A stretch of DNA of 64,000 nucleotides from Tagetes erecta (taxonomy: Eukaryota; Streptophyta; Magnoliopsida; Asterales; Asteraceae), in assembly GCA_030867185.1 (NCBI GenBank), contig CM061488.1, positions 7,695,501-7,759,500 on the forward strand. The letters run 5' to 3'. Made by a program: the position numbers and the translations under genes. Below the pieces are notes generated by a model. The model ran no database searches and had not been told where the DNA came from. It saw nothing but the letters and a program-made list of their open reading frames with translations. Every line of letters starts with the position of its first letter. Within the stretch, counting starts at the first letter, position 1. Positions 1-11,525 of this stretch are shown one piece after another.

Positions 1-297
1 GGTTTCAAAATCTCCTATCCACTCCCGACGTTTGCATTTTATCCCCACTTACATAAAAATAAAACCAACTCTGTTAGATTTTTCAGTTGACTTTTTCATA
101 AATGACCAAAGCATCCCAAGGATACAAATGGTAGAAAAAAACTACAAGGATGTAAAATGTCAAAAATACAAGAATTTTTAATATTTATATGTGTGTATTA
201 TAATAACTGTTTAAAACGCTTTTATTTTTATTTCTAAAACTTTATATTATTGTTTTATTTATATTATTGTGTTATTGTTCTCATTTTGATTTTATTC

Positions 298-301
<4 letters not shown>

Positions 302-380
<79 letters not shown>
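302..380. repeat. (AT)n microsatellite
   Basis: An uninterrupted run of about 39 AT dinucleotides, inside the foldback element that starts the window. Confidence 0.95.
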
Positions 381-385
<5 letters not shown>

Positions 386-924
386 TAAAACTTTTATTTT
401 TTATAAACATTTATTTACATCGTTGATCTTTTAAGCTTATTTTAAGATCGCTCATTTTTTAAACCATTATGTTTTTTTAAACCATTCATTCTTAATTGTT
501 CACTTTATATAAAATCCTTTGTAACATGTTTTATGTATACAAATAAGTACGTATTTTTCTAAAACCATTCATTTTTATACATGTTTTTTTGTAAATTATT
601 CCTTTTCAAAATAACCGTCATAGTATTGTTTAAGGCTAAAATATTATTTTGTTTGATAGTCTCCATTTAGAAAAAAAAATTATTTAAAAAAAAACAATGG
701 TTTAAAAATATAAAAATGGTCTAAAAAGTGGGTAATCTTTATACAAAAGAGGTTTCACAAACAAACGATTTAAAAGGACGTTGTTTTACTCAATAATAAA
801 CGAGAAAAACAAACTGATTAATAAAAACAAACTAATAATAAACAGTTTTAAAAAATTACAAAACTAACGGTGTTTTTACCATAAAAATAATATACATAAA
901 TACACACATATTATACATATTAGT

Positions 925-1252
925 GCAACCGGAGTGGGTGTGGGGTGGGCGCGGCCCCGAATCGGCCCCGCACGGGCACACCGCCCCACCCCCTTCGGCC
1001 CCGAAAATCGGTGTCCCATTTGGGGTGATTTCCCCGAGTTGCTCCCCGAATCCAAATGACCATTTAAGGTGGGCCCATCCTCTAATTGCTACTTTTTAGG
1101 CTATTTTTTGAGAAATAAAAAATTAGAAAATGATGTGGGGTGGTGTGGGGTGGATACCGGGTGATTTGGGGTGGATGTGGGGTGAATGTGGGGTGGAGTA
1201 AAAAATGTGGGGTGATGTGGGGTGGTGAGGGGTGGACTCCCCTCACCCTTAT
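925..1252. repeat. GC-rich MITE-like repeat with GGGGTG runs
   Basis: A GC-rich island in AT-rich DNA. The left half has gtggggtgggc and cggccccg motifs. The right half is made of repeated tgtggggtgg/gatgtggggtg units. The ends are roughly complementary (left ccggagtgggtgtgg, right ccacccctcaccac type), but no convincing target duplication is visible. It is probably a small DNA transposon relic or a degenerate minisatellite. Confidence 0.4.
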
Positions 1253-1400
1253 AGAATTCTAGTATATTTTTTACCATATGTATTTTTGAGGGTATTTTGG
1301 TCGATTATGAAAAACTAAACTGAAATATTTAACGAAGTTATTTTTTTGATGCAAATGGAGATAAAATGCAAACGTGAGTGAATATAAAATTTTAAAACTG

Positions 1401-2008
1401 TATGCCTACAGGCTACAAATGCTTAAATCGACAATCCACATGGCATACTAATGAGAATTTACTCCTTTTTTTAACTATCTAGTGAAACTGTGAAAGTTGT
1501 TCTCCCTTGACAAGAAAAGGAAAAAAAACTAATTTTATCAACAACACTCACTGGGCTTTTGTTAAATAACGGTATGCCCACTTATATGCTTCAACCCAAA
1601 CTTTTAAAGGAGATAAAGCCCAACCGAGTAAAAGACTAAAAAGTAAAAGTAGCATGAAAAGATATAAATGATTATGTATCCATGTGTACGCTATAGCCTA
1701 TAGATCATTGCACATCGCATGCATGCATGCATGTATGTCTACACTCATTATTCTATAAGTCCCAAATAAACCCATGTGTTTGTTATTCACAAAGCTTGAT
1801 AGATACACCATCACCAATCACCATGACATACATAAAAGTGTATCTTAATGTGGTCTCTCTCTATTATATAAGACCTTCAAATGTTAAACATCTTAACGTA
1901 TACCTGTCCGGTCGTCATCATGTCACCATACGACCGGTCAGCTCATTCCACTTTTCTTGCAATCGCGTGCAAGAAAGATCTCTACTCCGTTGGTAATCAT
2001 TTCTTGAT
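1401..2008. other. 3' flank of the KNOX gene; no gene seen
   Basis: Unique-looking AT-rich sequence downstream of the KNOX stop codon, which is read on the minus strand. It should hold the 3' UTR and poly(A) site, but no single polyadenylation signal stands out. The 89-codon open frame at 1727-1996 has no recognisable domain or coding character. Confidence 0.5.
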
Positions 2009-5000
2009 TTACATGTTGTGATCAGCGTTTTTGTCACCTGCATTGCTTCTTTTTGTGATTAGATTTGGTGGGTAATTCATGAAATCTTTTGATCAAACGT
2101 TTCATAACTAGCAATTCTAGAAAATGTGATGTGATACCTTTTGCGTTTGCTTTTCAAGACGGTAGAAGAAGACGGGTTGCTGTGCCAGTTTCGTTTTCTT
2201 TGGTTAATAAACCAGTTGTTTATCTGCTTTAACTGCAGGCCTGTTTCTTGTACCAGTCTTGCCTTGTCTTCTTCCTAGAATCAAAGTGAATAAAGAATTT
2301 AGCTTGTGATTGTTGGATGATGGTTTTTTTTTTCATTTAAATTTTGACCATGTGCAGTGGGTTTTATAGGGGCGTTATAAAGCCCCACAGCGCCCTGGTA
2401 CTGTAGTGGAGATGGGGCGCTGTGTTCAAAAAATCATTTTTGGCGTTATCCCCCACCACTACACCTGGTTTAACATCTCCATAATAAAGGTTCCAAAAAA
2501 TATTTATGGGTTTTTGACTTTGCCCCCCCTCCCGGGCTAAAAATCTTGGTTTCGTCACTGTCTTTAGAGACACCGTCTCTCCACCATGGCTAAGAGAATT
2601 TTACAACAGAAAGATAGAGAGGATATAAGGTGCAAATATAGACTTGATTGTGTAGGTTGGAGTGCACCTATCTAACAAATTTGCACAAAATGCTCATAAT
2701 TTAGTGGCCAATAAAGACCCTTAAAAAACATGTCAAAGTTTCTTTTTTCATACATTTTGTTAGCTAAGTAGGTGTTTTTAACCTTTTGTTATTTAAACGA
2801 TTTATAGGCGAAGTAAACTCACGGTCGGGTATGGCCATTTGGCATGCGATTGCCACCATGATTTCAAAACCGAAGTCGTGTCTCCTGGCAGTTTTCCAGC
2901 CCTTCTTTTACGTAATATTTCCTCTCGAATGTCCACAATCTTCTCCTTGTAACCCTAATTACACCACAAGAAACGCAAAAATATATTATCAGAGTTTGGT
3001 TTTCGCAATAATGATTTATGTCGCGAAAAAAAGGTTTGTTTGCAACACAATGACAAGCTTGTATGAGAGTTTGAAAAGATAATTGCCACATAATCATATT
3101 CATGTATCTTCACAGCCCTAAGAAATTTATTTATGAGAACAATGTTAATGACCATGTAAGAAATATTGAAATGAAACCATTTATCTTCAACAAATGCATT
3201 GCATATACTTGGTATAAACGTAAAATAAGAGTTGCGTCGACTCCTATGGTGAGAAGAGATATATTTTACATCCCATGGGGGATATAATTGAAGATATCAT
3301 TGTTTCTGGTATAGAAGTTCCTATTAAAATGGGAAATGCCCTACCTTTGAGTGCGGTTTAAACTATTGATTTACGTAATTGGAAGTAACCAATTAGGTGT
3401 ACGACAAAACCTAGAAATCGATCACTGATCCAATTTGAATACCTCTACAAGATAGATCTCAACAGAAAACTGAAGAGTAACGGCAGCAAGTGATTGAGTT
3501 CAGTATCATATTTTTCTAAGAGGTCGTTCGTAAACATAAAAAATAATACTTTAACAAATGTTCAACCAGTTATCTTTTTAGCGAAATTCTCAAATGTCAC
3601 AAACCAACCCAAATTGACCCATTAATAGGTAACCAGATTTTCCCTAACCTGTTTCAACTCGTGCTTTAGCTCTTGCCTCACACGCTCCATCAACGACCTC
3701 TCGCTCTCTGTCGGAACAAGAGGCCCGAATCCCATACTATCATGTCCATCAAAACTCCCATCAAACAAATTAGCATCACTCTCCACTTGATCCTCATCAT
3801 CATCAGACATTGTTGCACCTGTTCCTTCTCCAGGTGACACCCCTATTTCAACAAACAACTCCATCCTTAATCACCAAACAAAATCAAACCAAAATCCAAT
3901 TCATTAAAACCACAAAACCTGTTAAACTTTGTAACGACTGCTCGATCTCCCAACACGCCATAACAGCTTCCATCGCGTGTACACGAACATGTTGTTGCAA
4001 TTGTTCTTTAAAAGAACATAGCAAAAGAACATAATGAGTCTGCATATATACACACATCTGTTATTATATTAAACCAAACCAACAAACAACCAATTAATGA
4101 TAAAGTTTAAATCTTTTTACAATACCATGAACTGATCAAGCTCTTTATCATCACCAAGATTAGTTTGACCACACAACCCAGAATATTTAGCAACAACATG
4201 CTGCGATTGAGCCAATTGAGCATCAATTCTAGGCAATTGATCCACCGGAGTTGCAATTCGCAAACAAGAAACATGAGCTGATAACAACTGTTCATAAAGT
4301 GGATGTGATAAAACCTCTGCTTTAAACCGAGCATTTTGCCAATTCACCGCCGCCGCTTCGCCGGCGCCGGCGCCATCACCGCCGCCGACCTCACTGTCAC
4401 CTAGCTCACTATTATCCACCTGTAAACAGAGTCACGAGAATCAAACTGACACGCTTTTCGAAGTTTAATTCAAAAGCTAAAACCTAGTTATAGGTCAACA
4501 CTGGTTGCAGAAATGAAATTAGGTCAAACAAATTCATTATTATTTTGATTTACAATCCCTAGGTTTATTGTCAAATTAACATCGATAAACGCATCAACAG
4601 AAAAACCCAGATGCTTGATTTTACAAAAATAATCAAAATTAAGCATCAAGTAAAACAGAGCATTTCCGTTTTCAATATTTTTTTCAAAAAATTAAATAAA
4701 CCTGTGCACCGGCACCGGCGACAATATTTCTTGAACGGTTGTTTAAATCCGGCGAATCATGAGACGACATAGCAGCGATAATTGAATCATTAGAGACTTG
4801 TGAAACGATGTCGTCTGGTGCTCTAACATCACTAACGTTTCTTTGAATCATCGATCTCGATAGCCACTGGTTGTTGTTGTTGTTATTTCCGGGTTGATGA
4901 GAAGATGATGTTACTGCTGAATCGGAGTTGTTGTTGGTTTGTAAGTTGAGAAAACTGTTATTATTGTTATTGTTGTTGTTGTTGGTGTTGTTATTAGTGT

Positions 5001-5205
5001 CAACAGCAGCGTACTGAGCTTGTTGCCGGAGAATGGCGCTGTTGAGCCAGTGATCTTTTCCGGCGGAGCGAGAAGAAGGGGAAGATTGGGAGAGGTGGTG
5101 GTGGTGGTCGGGGAGAATTGTGCGGAGGACGGAGATGTTGTCGGTGTCGGAGAAATGTTGTTGAAGGGCCATCTCTTGGGAGAGATGGTTGGGGTGAAAC
5201 GCCAT
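2009..5205 (-). CDS. KNAT3-like: Class II KNOX homeodomain transcription factor, KNAT3-like (7 exons, 473 aa)
   Basis: Exons on the minus strand, in order: 5205-4702, 4419-4126, 4039-3919, 3842-3649, 2954-2823, 2274-2138, 2048-2009. All six introns have GT and AG ends and phases agree, giving 474 codons with the stop. Residues 1-168 are a low-complexity leader with His and Asn runs (an Asn tract near 70-85). KNOX1 starts near residue 195 (VNWQNARFKAEVLSHPLYEQ) and KNOX2 is residues 267-306. The ELK segment (ERSLMERVRQELKHELKQ) precedes the homeodomain, about 387-446. The TALE three-residue loop PYP is at 412-414 and the recognition helix WFINQRKR at 436-443. The tail is SNAGDKNADHNM. Class II KNOX proteins are nuclear DNA-binding regulators that partner with BEL-type TALE proteins; they are expressed in differentiated organs and act in secondary wall and root or leaf development. 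Exon sequence is undamaged, so the gene looks functional. Exons 5-7 lie far from the 5' exons behind introns of 694 and 548 bases. KNAT4 or KNAT5 orthology cannot be excluded. Confidence 0.95.
2340..2575. repeat. MITE-like insertion in KNOX intron 5
   Basis: The 548-base intron between the two homeodomain exons holds paired motifs: ggggcgttataaagcccc, cacagcgcc answered by ggcgctgtg, then ggcgttatcccccaccacta. It ends in a C-run, gccccccctcccgggc, of a type often seen at plant transposon ends. This accounts for much of the intron length. Boundaries are uncertain. Confidence 0.4.
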
Positions 5206-5280
5206 TAAAGATGATGATGAAGTAAAGAAGAGAAGAGGTTATTAATATGTATTAATGAAATGAAGATGAAGATGAAGATG

Positions 5281-5291
5281 ATTTTATATAG
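5281..5291 (-). promoter_or_regulatory. TATA box of the KNOX gene
   Basis: On the minus strand this reads gctatataaaat, about 80 bases upstream of the ATG at 5205. A start site about 30 bases downstream would leave a 5' UTR of about 45-50 bases. Next to it is a purine/pyrimidine-skewed stretch (plus strand gaagatgaagatgaag at about 5262-5280), common in plant core promoters. Confidence 0.6.
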
Positions 5292-6867
5292 CAGAGAAGA
5301 GATGAGAGTTGCAGGGAAGAGAAGAAGAAGTTGGAAAAACAGGAGGGGAATGAAAGAAAAAGTAAACAAAAAAAAACCAATCATATTACTCCTACACTGT
5401 TATTTTACTAAATAATTAATATAAATAAATAAATAAATAATATTTTTTTATTAAATAATATTTTTATTTGATTTTAGTATTTTTTTTTTTCATTTTAATT
5501 ATTGTGATTCAAGCAAATGATACGTTTGAATGGTTTATTGGTTAATCTATGACCGACGTGACAGCTTATATGACAGTGGTTTTCACGAACAAGAAAAGAG
5601 AGAGGTTTGTTTTTGAGAGTAGACATCTACGAATGAAAATGTGAAAGTGGGAAGAGAAAGAAAGGTGTGAATGTTTGTGAGGATGCCGATGTAGAGTGAG
5701 AGTGCATTGAAGGTGCCCTTGACCATCATCTTCATAACAAATCTATCATGGCTGCAAAATTTAGGTTTCAAGTCATTTCCACCATTTGTGACTATTGTAA
5801 CGTCTAAGGAAAGATGGTTACTCACTTGTTACTAAGTTGAAGATTTGCATGAGGTATGGAGCTTGATTTTACATGGTGTAAGGCTTCGAAAGTCATCTTT
5901 CTCTTGAATAAAGAGGCTCTTTGCATCTAAACTCGTGACATGTCGGTAAGCGTAGACGGACCTTTATCACCCATATTGCATCCTCACAGACATTCACTCC
6001 TTTCTTTCTATTACCTATTCACATTTTCGCCTGTGGATGTTTATTCTCGAAGGCAAGCCTTCTATCTTTTATAGTTCGTGGAAACCATTATCATCTAAGT
6101 AGTCAAGTTAGTCAAAGATTGACCAATAAACTTAACATTGAGAATACTCTGACAAGCACCAAAGATTATCGAGATGAAGGAATGACTAGTGAGAAGTGAA
6201 AAAAGAGCGAGAGTGTTGTAGTTTTTGAATGTTGTAATTGTAGGATAGATTTGAATTGTGATGTCAATATTATATTTTAGTATTCAGTACATTAGATTTC
6301 ACTACAAAAGTCAAGCTAGTATCAACTCCAGTATATGCTTAAGGTATGTAGTGTACATTGACAACACTCTCAGAATTGATTGATTGGGAGGATGAAGGAG
6401 ACGGGAGAAGAACCTTCCACATTGCGTGTTGAAGATAAAAAAAATCGATGAGCCACTAGGAACCTCATTGCACGTTAATGTTGAGGGAATGAGGGATACA
6501 AGCTTCCATGTTGATGTTGCGAGGATGGAAGTCGGTGAGTGGGGTTTATAATTAGGATTTTACATAAATGTATCGGTTCCCAAGAATAAATCTTGGTGGT
6601 TAAGTGGTCTCATAGCAAAAAGGTTTAAAGATTAAGCTTTACATGATGTAAGCTATGATCAAGGGCGAAGGTTTATATGGACGGAAAGGGGCCACGCCCC
6701 CTTTTTCGCTAATAGTGTAAGTTTAAAGTTCGATAGCTTAAAAATTAATATATGTATTGACTTTGGCTCCCTATTTTAAATATTAATATTTCCATCCCCT
6801 TTTGTTCGCGTTCAAGTTTCAAAACTAGTTATGATGTATCTGTCTTATAAAATCAAGTTGGACTTAA
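5292..6867. other. KNOX upstream region; no gene seen
   Basis: AT-rich sequence 5' of the KNOX promoter. The 80-codon open frame at 5583-5825 has no domain. A short GC patch at 6690-6712 (ggggccacgccccc) resembles a transposon end. Distal KNOX regulatory elements may lie here, but none is identifiable. Confidence 0.4.
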
Positions 6868-6916
6868 TATTAGAAAAACATGAGATTGACTTTTAAACTG
6901 AAAAAGTTGTTTCACT

Positions 6917-6929
6917 TGGTATAAGAGCC
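6917..6929 (+). other. Primer-binding site of copia copy 1 (initiator tRNA-Met type)
   Basis: tggtataagagcc differs at one base from the usual plant copia site tggtatcagagcc. It lies two bases after the LTR end. Confidence 0.75.
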
Positions 6930-7149
6930 AAGGCACCTCCTACCACCACAACTACGCCATGAACCACAACGTACCATGGCCAGAAAAGTCAGTGTAGCTC
7001 TTAACTACAATCAAAACATATATATAGCATCAACCTTTGAACAATCCTATACGATCATTTCTTTCTAAGTCAACCTTAAATCAATCTGAAAAATCACTTT
7101 TTCAGAACTGTTTTTTTTTTTTTGCAAATATCTGTTTGGAAAAATTATT

Positions 7150-7385
7150 TCTGCAACGAGCGAAACATTTCTCTATAGAGCGAAGTTAACTTGAACGAAA
7201 GTTCAACTCTCTTAGCGAAACTACTAGCGAAATTATCCTGGCGAAACTGCTGGCAAAATTAACCTAGCGAAACTTTTAGCGAAATTAATATGAACGAAAG
7301 TTCATTTTCTCTAACCTAGAGAAATTATCAATTTCTCTATCGAGCTAATTACCTAGCGAATTATCAGTTAGGTTGCCAGCGAATT
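7150..7385 (+). repeat. Degenerate short tandem motif (agcgaaa/agcgaaatta) in copia 1 leader
   Basis: The motif (t/g)agcgaaa(c/t)t recurs roughly ten times with irregular spacing of about 15-30 bases. The variant gaacgaaagttca occurs twice. It sits between the primer-binding site and gag. Confidence 0.7.
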
Positions 7386-7599
7386 TACTTAACAATCCTT
7401 CATTATAACAGACGTCATAAAATCATGTCTACCATTAAACTTATTATTCCAAAACAAAAAAATATCAAAACTCTCATAAATATTCTTTTACCATTTCCCC
7501 TGGCAATCATGGCTATGGAAACAAAGTCTTAAACATGTCCTCATTACCAAAAATCTCTATGGTTACTTTGATGACTCTATTCCATGCCTCGCTCATACA

Positions 7600-8162
7600 G
7601 CTACTACTACCTTTGAAGCCACTTCAGAAAACCACCTACATCTGATGTTACCATAAACCCTAACTACAACACATGGGTTCACGATGATGCCCATGTTCGG
7701 TTGGTCATCATCTCTGCTGTTTATGGGGTGTCCTTCTGTCATGTTCAAGGTAATACTACTCGTGAACTTTGGCTCAATCTTGAACATGCTTATGTACCTA
7801 ACACTGCCTCTAGTGAATACACTCTAAAACTTCTACTTCTCAAGCTTCAAATGAAACGATATGAAACTCCTCTCACCTACATTGGCCGCATTCAGGACTA
7901 TGCTACTTCTTTGGCTAACGTCGGTCAACCTGCCACTGACAATGCTCGTGTTCTCTACTTCGTTATTGGACTTCATGAAGAATACAACAAACTGAAAAGT
8001 ATCATTCTAGGTCATTCCTCACCTCTTACCTTTAGTGAACTTTATGGTCTTCTATGTGACAATAACTACATGATCAACAAACCATTTAAACATGTCTCTC
8101 CAACAACATTTACCATTACTTCCAACCAGTTATCACAACAACTCCAAGCTTACAGAAAATAA
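7600..8162 (+). pseudogene. copia copy 1 gag remnant
   Basis: The open frame reads TTRELWLNLEHAYVP…TPLTYIGRIQDYATSLANVG…, the usual plant copia gag (UBN2/DUF4219-type) pattern: a TAREIW-like start, then a LQxxKxxxxTIxxYxxxxKxxxDxL-like block and an LPxEYxxLxxxI-like block (here GLHEEYNKLKSII). Stops precede it and the zinc knuckle is not recognisable. It would have formed the virus-like particle shell. It is not functional. Confidence 0.7.
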
Positions 8163-8499
8163 CCTCCTAATTAGGATATCAAACCACTCCATCTACCACC
8201 TTTACACCGACACCTTAAGCTTTCTATAGTGCTAGACCCAACTACTACCGTAACAACACTAATCGTGGACGTCAGGTTCTTATCGTGGCAACCCTAAATC
8301 TACTACTATAGGTCGTGGTCACATAGACTATAGTCCATCCTTCAGTTGGGCTCCCACTCAAAACACTATCCATGGTTACTACAATCATTGTGGTATTGGT
8401 CACCTCCCAAATGATTTCCCTCGTCAGAAGTCCCATTGGTATCGTTCCAAAGTCAATGTCTCTATCAACTATGCAGATGCCCGAGCAAACTATAGTTAT

Positions 8500-10424
8500 C
8501 AACGTTCCACCTCAAGCAGCACCTAGTATATTGACACTGATGCTAAAAGTCATGTCATACTGGATATATCTAATCTTGACATCAATTAACCCTACTATTG
8601 TAAGACTAACTCCATGTCGGTGATAGTAATGGACTCTCCATTCTTCATATTGGTTCTACAATATTCTATTCTCTAAACAAAACTTTTATCTCGTTCTAAC
8701 ACTCTTCATGTACCTACTATTCGTCAAAATCACCTTAAGTTCAACAATTATGTTTTGATAATAAATTTTTCTTTGAACTAATTCATTCATTTTATGTTGT
8801 TGTGAAGGACGAGTCTGCACGTACCACCCTTCTCACCGGACCAATGACCACTCAGCAAAGATGACTTTTATATGCTTATTAGTTTGACATGTAAATGATG
8901 AAGTTGAAGACAGACATGGAGCCAAATGCTACCTGGCATGATCGAGATTGACATCTAAGCAAAGACTTTTGATATATTCTTTTTATAAATAATCAAATTT
9001 GTAATAAGAAATTGTGTTTAAATTTGCGCTACAAATGACTTTTTAATATAAATAATATCATGTTTTATGATAAATTGTCAATTTGTGAGGTTTTCGACTT
9101 CCTGTTAATACATCTTTATCCTTTGATTTTTGTACTGCTTGCCATTTAGCAAATCTTAAAATTTATCTTTACCTAATGCTACATTTCATAATACATCTAT
9201 TCTTGATTTAATTTACTGTGATGTTTGTGGCCCTGCCCATGTTCTATCTTAGGATGGTCATAGATACTTTATGTTGTGCTAATCATTACACTCGATACAA
9301 GTGTACTTTTTCACAAATCCGATGTCTTTTCTAAATTCAAATCTTTTGTTACCATGGTTGAATGCCAATTTAATACCAAATCAAACACATTTAAATCGAC
9401 TAGGGTGATGAATTCAGATCTTTATTTTCATACTTTACCTCTCTTAGCATCATTCATCAACTATTTTGTCCTCACACCAGTGAACAAAACGGTAACGTCG
9501 AACGTCCTCACCACCATGTTATTGAAATTGGCCCCATACTCATGGAACAATCATCCATTCTCAAGCGCTTCTGGCATTTTGCCCTTTAACATTGTTTTCT
9601 ATCTCATACTGAATGCCCTCATGCCCCACATCTTGTACCTCGCCTTTCGAACACATATTCCATTGTTCCCCAAACTTTACCTTCCTACGGGTCTTTGGGT
9701 GTCAATGCTTTCCTCATCTCCACCCTTACAATTCTCACAAGATGGAATTCTGCTCTACACCTGTGTTTTCTTGGGCTATAGCCCTTCCCATCATAGCTAT
9801 CATTGTCTTGACCCGATCATTGATCGAATCTACATTGTTGGCCATGTCTGCTTTAATGAACATTACTTTATATTCATGACATCCACTCAACCATCACCAC
9901 CTCATCCCTCAACAAAACCTTACAACTCTGTCTCTGATTTTACAACTCTCTCGTTTGATACTCCAACACCCAATCACCACGTAACCCACCATCCACACAT
10001 ACTCCTCAACCCTCACCTTCATTATCTTTAAATTCCACATCTTTTTACACCACCCATCCACCGCCTCCTAAGAGTCGTCTTTCTAATCTTCGTCAACATC
10101 TAAAACCTCATGTGCCCTAAAGTCCTACAACAATCATGTTTCTATTTCACCTACCACTATCCCACGCTCTTTACTAACATGAAACAACATCCGGAGTGGC
10201 GTCAAGCCATGGCCGATGAGTTTACTGCTCTCATTAAGAATGGCATGTGGTCTCTTATACCACCATCCCCAAGTACTAACATCATTGATTGTAAGTGGTT
10301 GTACAAGTTAAATACGGATCAACATAGTGCTCTTACATGCAACAAATCACGTCTTGTAGCTCAGGGATTTCAAGAACAACAAGGCATAAATTTTCATGAG
10401 ATGTTCGAAGATCTTGGAAATTGA
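8500..10424 (+). pseudogene. copia copy 1 protease-integrase-reverse transcriptase remnant
   Basis: The degraded protease site reads YIDTDAKSHV, where DTGATSH is expected. The integrase core start (YCDVCGPAHV) is near 9220 and the conserved integrase C-terminal block (FLRVFGCQCFPHLHPYNSHK; then FLGYSPSHHSYHCLDP) at about 9685-9820. The reverse-transcriptase start (PEWRQAMADEFTALIKNGMW, then CKWLYKL and RLVAQGFQEQQGINF) is at about 10190-10405. Several frameshifts and stops; no working enzyme. Confidence 0.75.
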
Positions 10425-11350
10425 ACTTGGGAATTGGACTACTTCTTGGGAATTGAACTTGTACTAAATATCTTGGCATCTTGGACTACTTCTTGGGAAT
10501 TAAACTCGGTCCATAAGATCATGACATTCTACTGTCATAACGCAAATATGTTGCCGGTGTCCTACATCATATGAGATTTTTTATGCTAAGCATGTCTCTA
10601 CTCCCATGAGTACACCTCAAGTTTTATCTCTTGAAGACAGTCCCCCTTCTTCGAGCCAACTCGCTATAACAAAACTATCGGGTCCCTTTAATATGTAACT
10701 CTTTCTCAACCTGACATTCCTTTTACTTTCAACAAAGTATGTCAATACATGCATGCTCCAAATGAGAATCATTGGCCTGTTGTAAAACGGATTCTTCGAT
10801 ACTTAAATGATACTATTCAACATGATCCTCTCATCCGTCACAAATCTAGTGCCACTCTTCAAGCCTTTAAAGATGTTCATTGGCAAGGTATTACTCCCAT
10901 CAATGCCTACTCTGATGCTGACTAGGCTGGCTTCCCAGATGACCGTCGGTCCACATGGGATATGCAATCTAGTTGGGTTATAATTTAAAATCATGGACCT
11001 CCAGAAAATAAAAATAAAAACTGTTTTTAGATCATCAACGGAATCTGAATACAAAGCTTTAGCTGATACGGTTGGTGAGTTAATTTGAATAGAAACACTT
11101 TTGAATGAACTTGGAATACATACCAAAGTCTCACCTACTCTCTGGTGTGATAATCTAGGGCCGCATACTTCGCAGCAAATTTGATTTTTCGTGCCAAAAC
11201 AAGACATGTTGAAATAGACTTCAATTTCGTCTGTGAAAGAGTTGCTCAAGTGAAGATTGAAGTTCAATTCATTTCAACTGATGACCAGATTGCAGATATC
11301 TTTTCAAAACCTTTATCAGATCAAATATTCATGTTTCTACGTTCAAGCTA
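10425..11350 (+). pseudogene. copia copy 1 reverse transcriptase end and RNase H remnant
   Basis: A YFLGIEL-like motif occurs twice at about 10440-10505, apparently a short duplication. It is followed by KHVSTPM-like sequence, then the RNase H signature STESEYKALADTVGELI near 11037, TLWCDN near 11140, and the closing block RHVEIDF…VQFISTDDQIADIFSKPLSD at about 11200-11310. Stops interrupt it. Confidence 0.75.
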
Positions 11351-11382
11351 CAGGTCGTTACCCACCCTTAGCTTGAGGGGAA

Positions 11383-11525
11383 TATTAGATCACAAATATA
11401 AATTAAATAAAGATACAGATATTTTATGTAAAGATAAGATTAGTATATATAATCCTCTCTTTGTAAAAACTCTACATACAACTTTATTACACTCATTAAT
11501 ATATCACACACATTAAGATGTTTCA
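11383..11525 (+). mobile_element. 3' LTR of copia copy 1
   Basis: Begins tattagatc (usual tgttaga) right after a polypurine run and ends gatgtttca, matching the 5' LTR end gttgtttca. The outer five bases do not match as a target duplication. Confidence 0.5.

Larger units (their letters stand above)
1..1400. repeat. Long-inverted-repeat (foldback) element, left edge at or beyond window start
   Basis: Bases 1-125 recur in inverted orientation at about 1270-1395. Both arms contain the core cgtttgcattttat followed by a stretch resembling tttttcataa(a/t)(g/c)gacca. Between the arms lie an AT microsatellite and a GC-rich repeat. Long imperfect arms without coding sequence suit a non-autonomous Mutator-like element, but the left target duplication would lie outside the window, so the class is inferred. 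Confidence 0.55.
6868..11525 (+). mobile_element. Decayed Ty1/copia retrotransposon (copy 1)
   Basis: The 5' LTR end (…gttgtttca) is at 6914 and is followed by a primer-binding site. Then come gag, protease, integrase, reverse transcriptase and RNase H remnants in the Ty1/copia order, with integrase before reverse transcriptase. A purine run, gcttgagggg, at 11371-11380 abuts the 3' LTR, 11383-11525, which also ends in gtttca. The recognisable 5' LTR remnant is only about 47 bases (6868-6914) against 143 for the 3' LTR, so the 5' end is truncated. Stops and frameshifts occur throughout. Confidence 0.8.

Noticed and set aside
1727..1996. 89-codon frame downstream of the KNOX gene
   Set aside because: It overlaps the likely 3' UTR region, with no codon bias or known domain.
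9276..10031. 251-codon frame as an intact gene
   Set aside because: Only segments match copia integrase, in mixed frames; it is part of the decayed copia copy 1.
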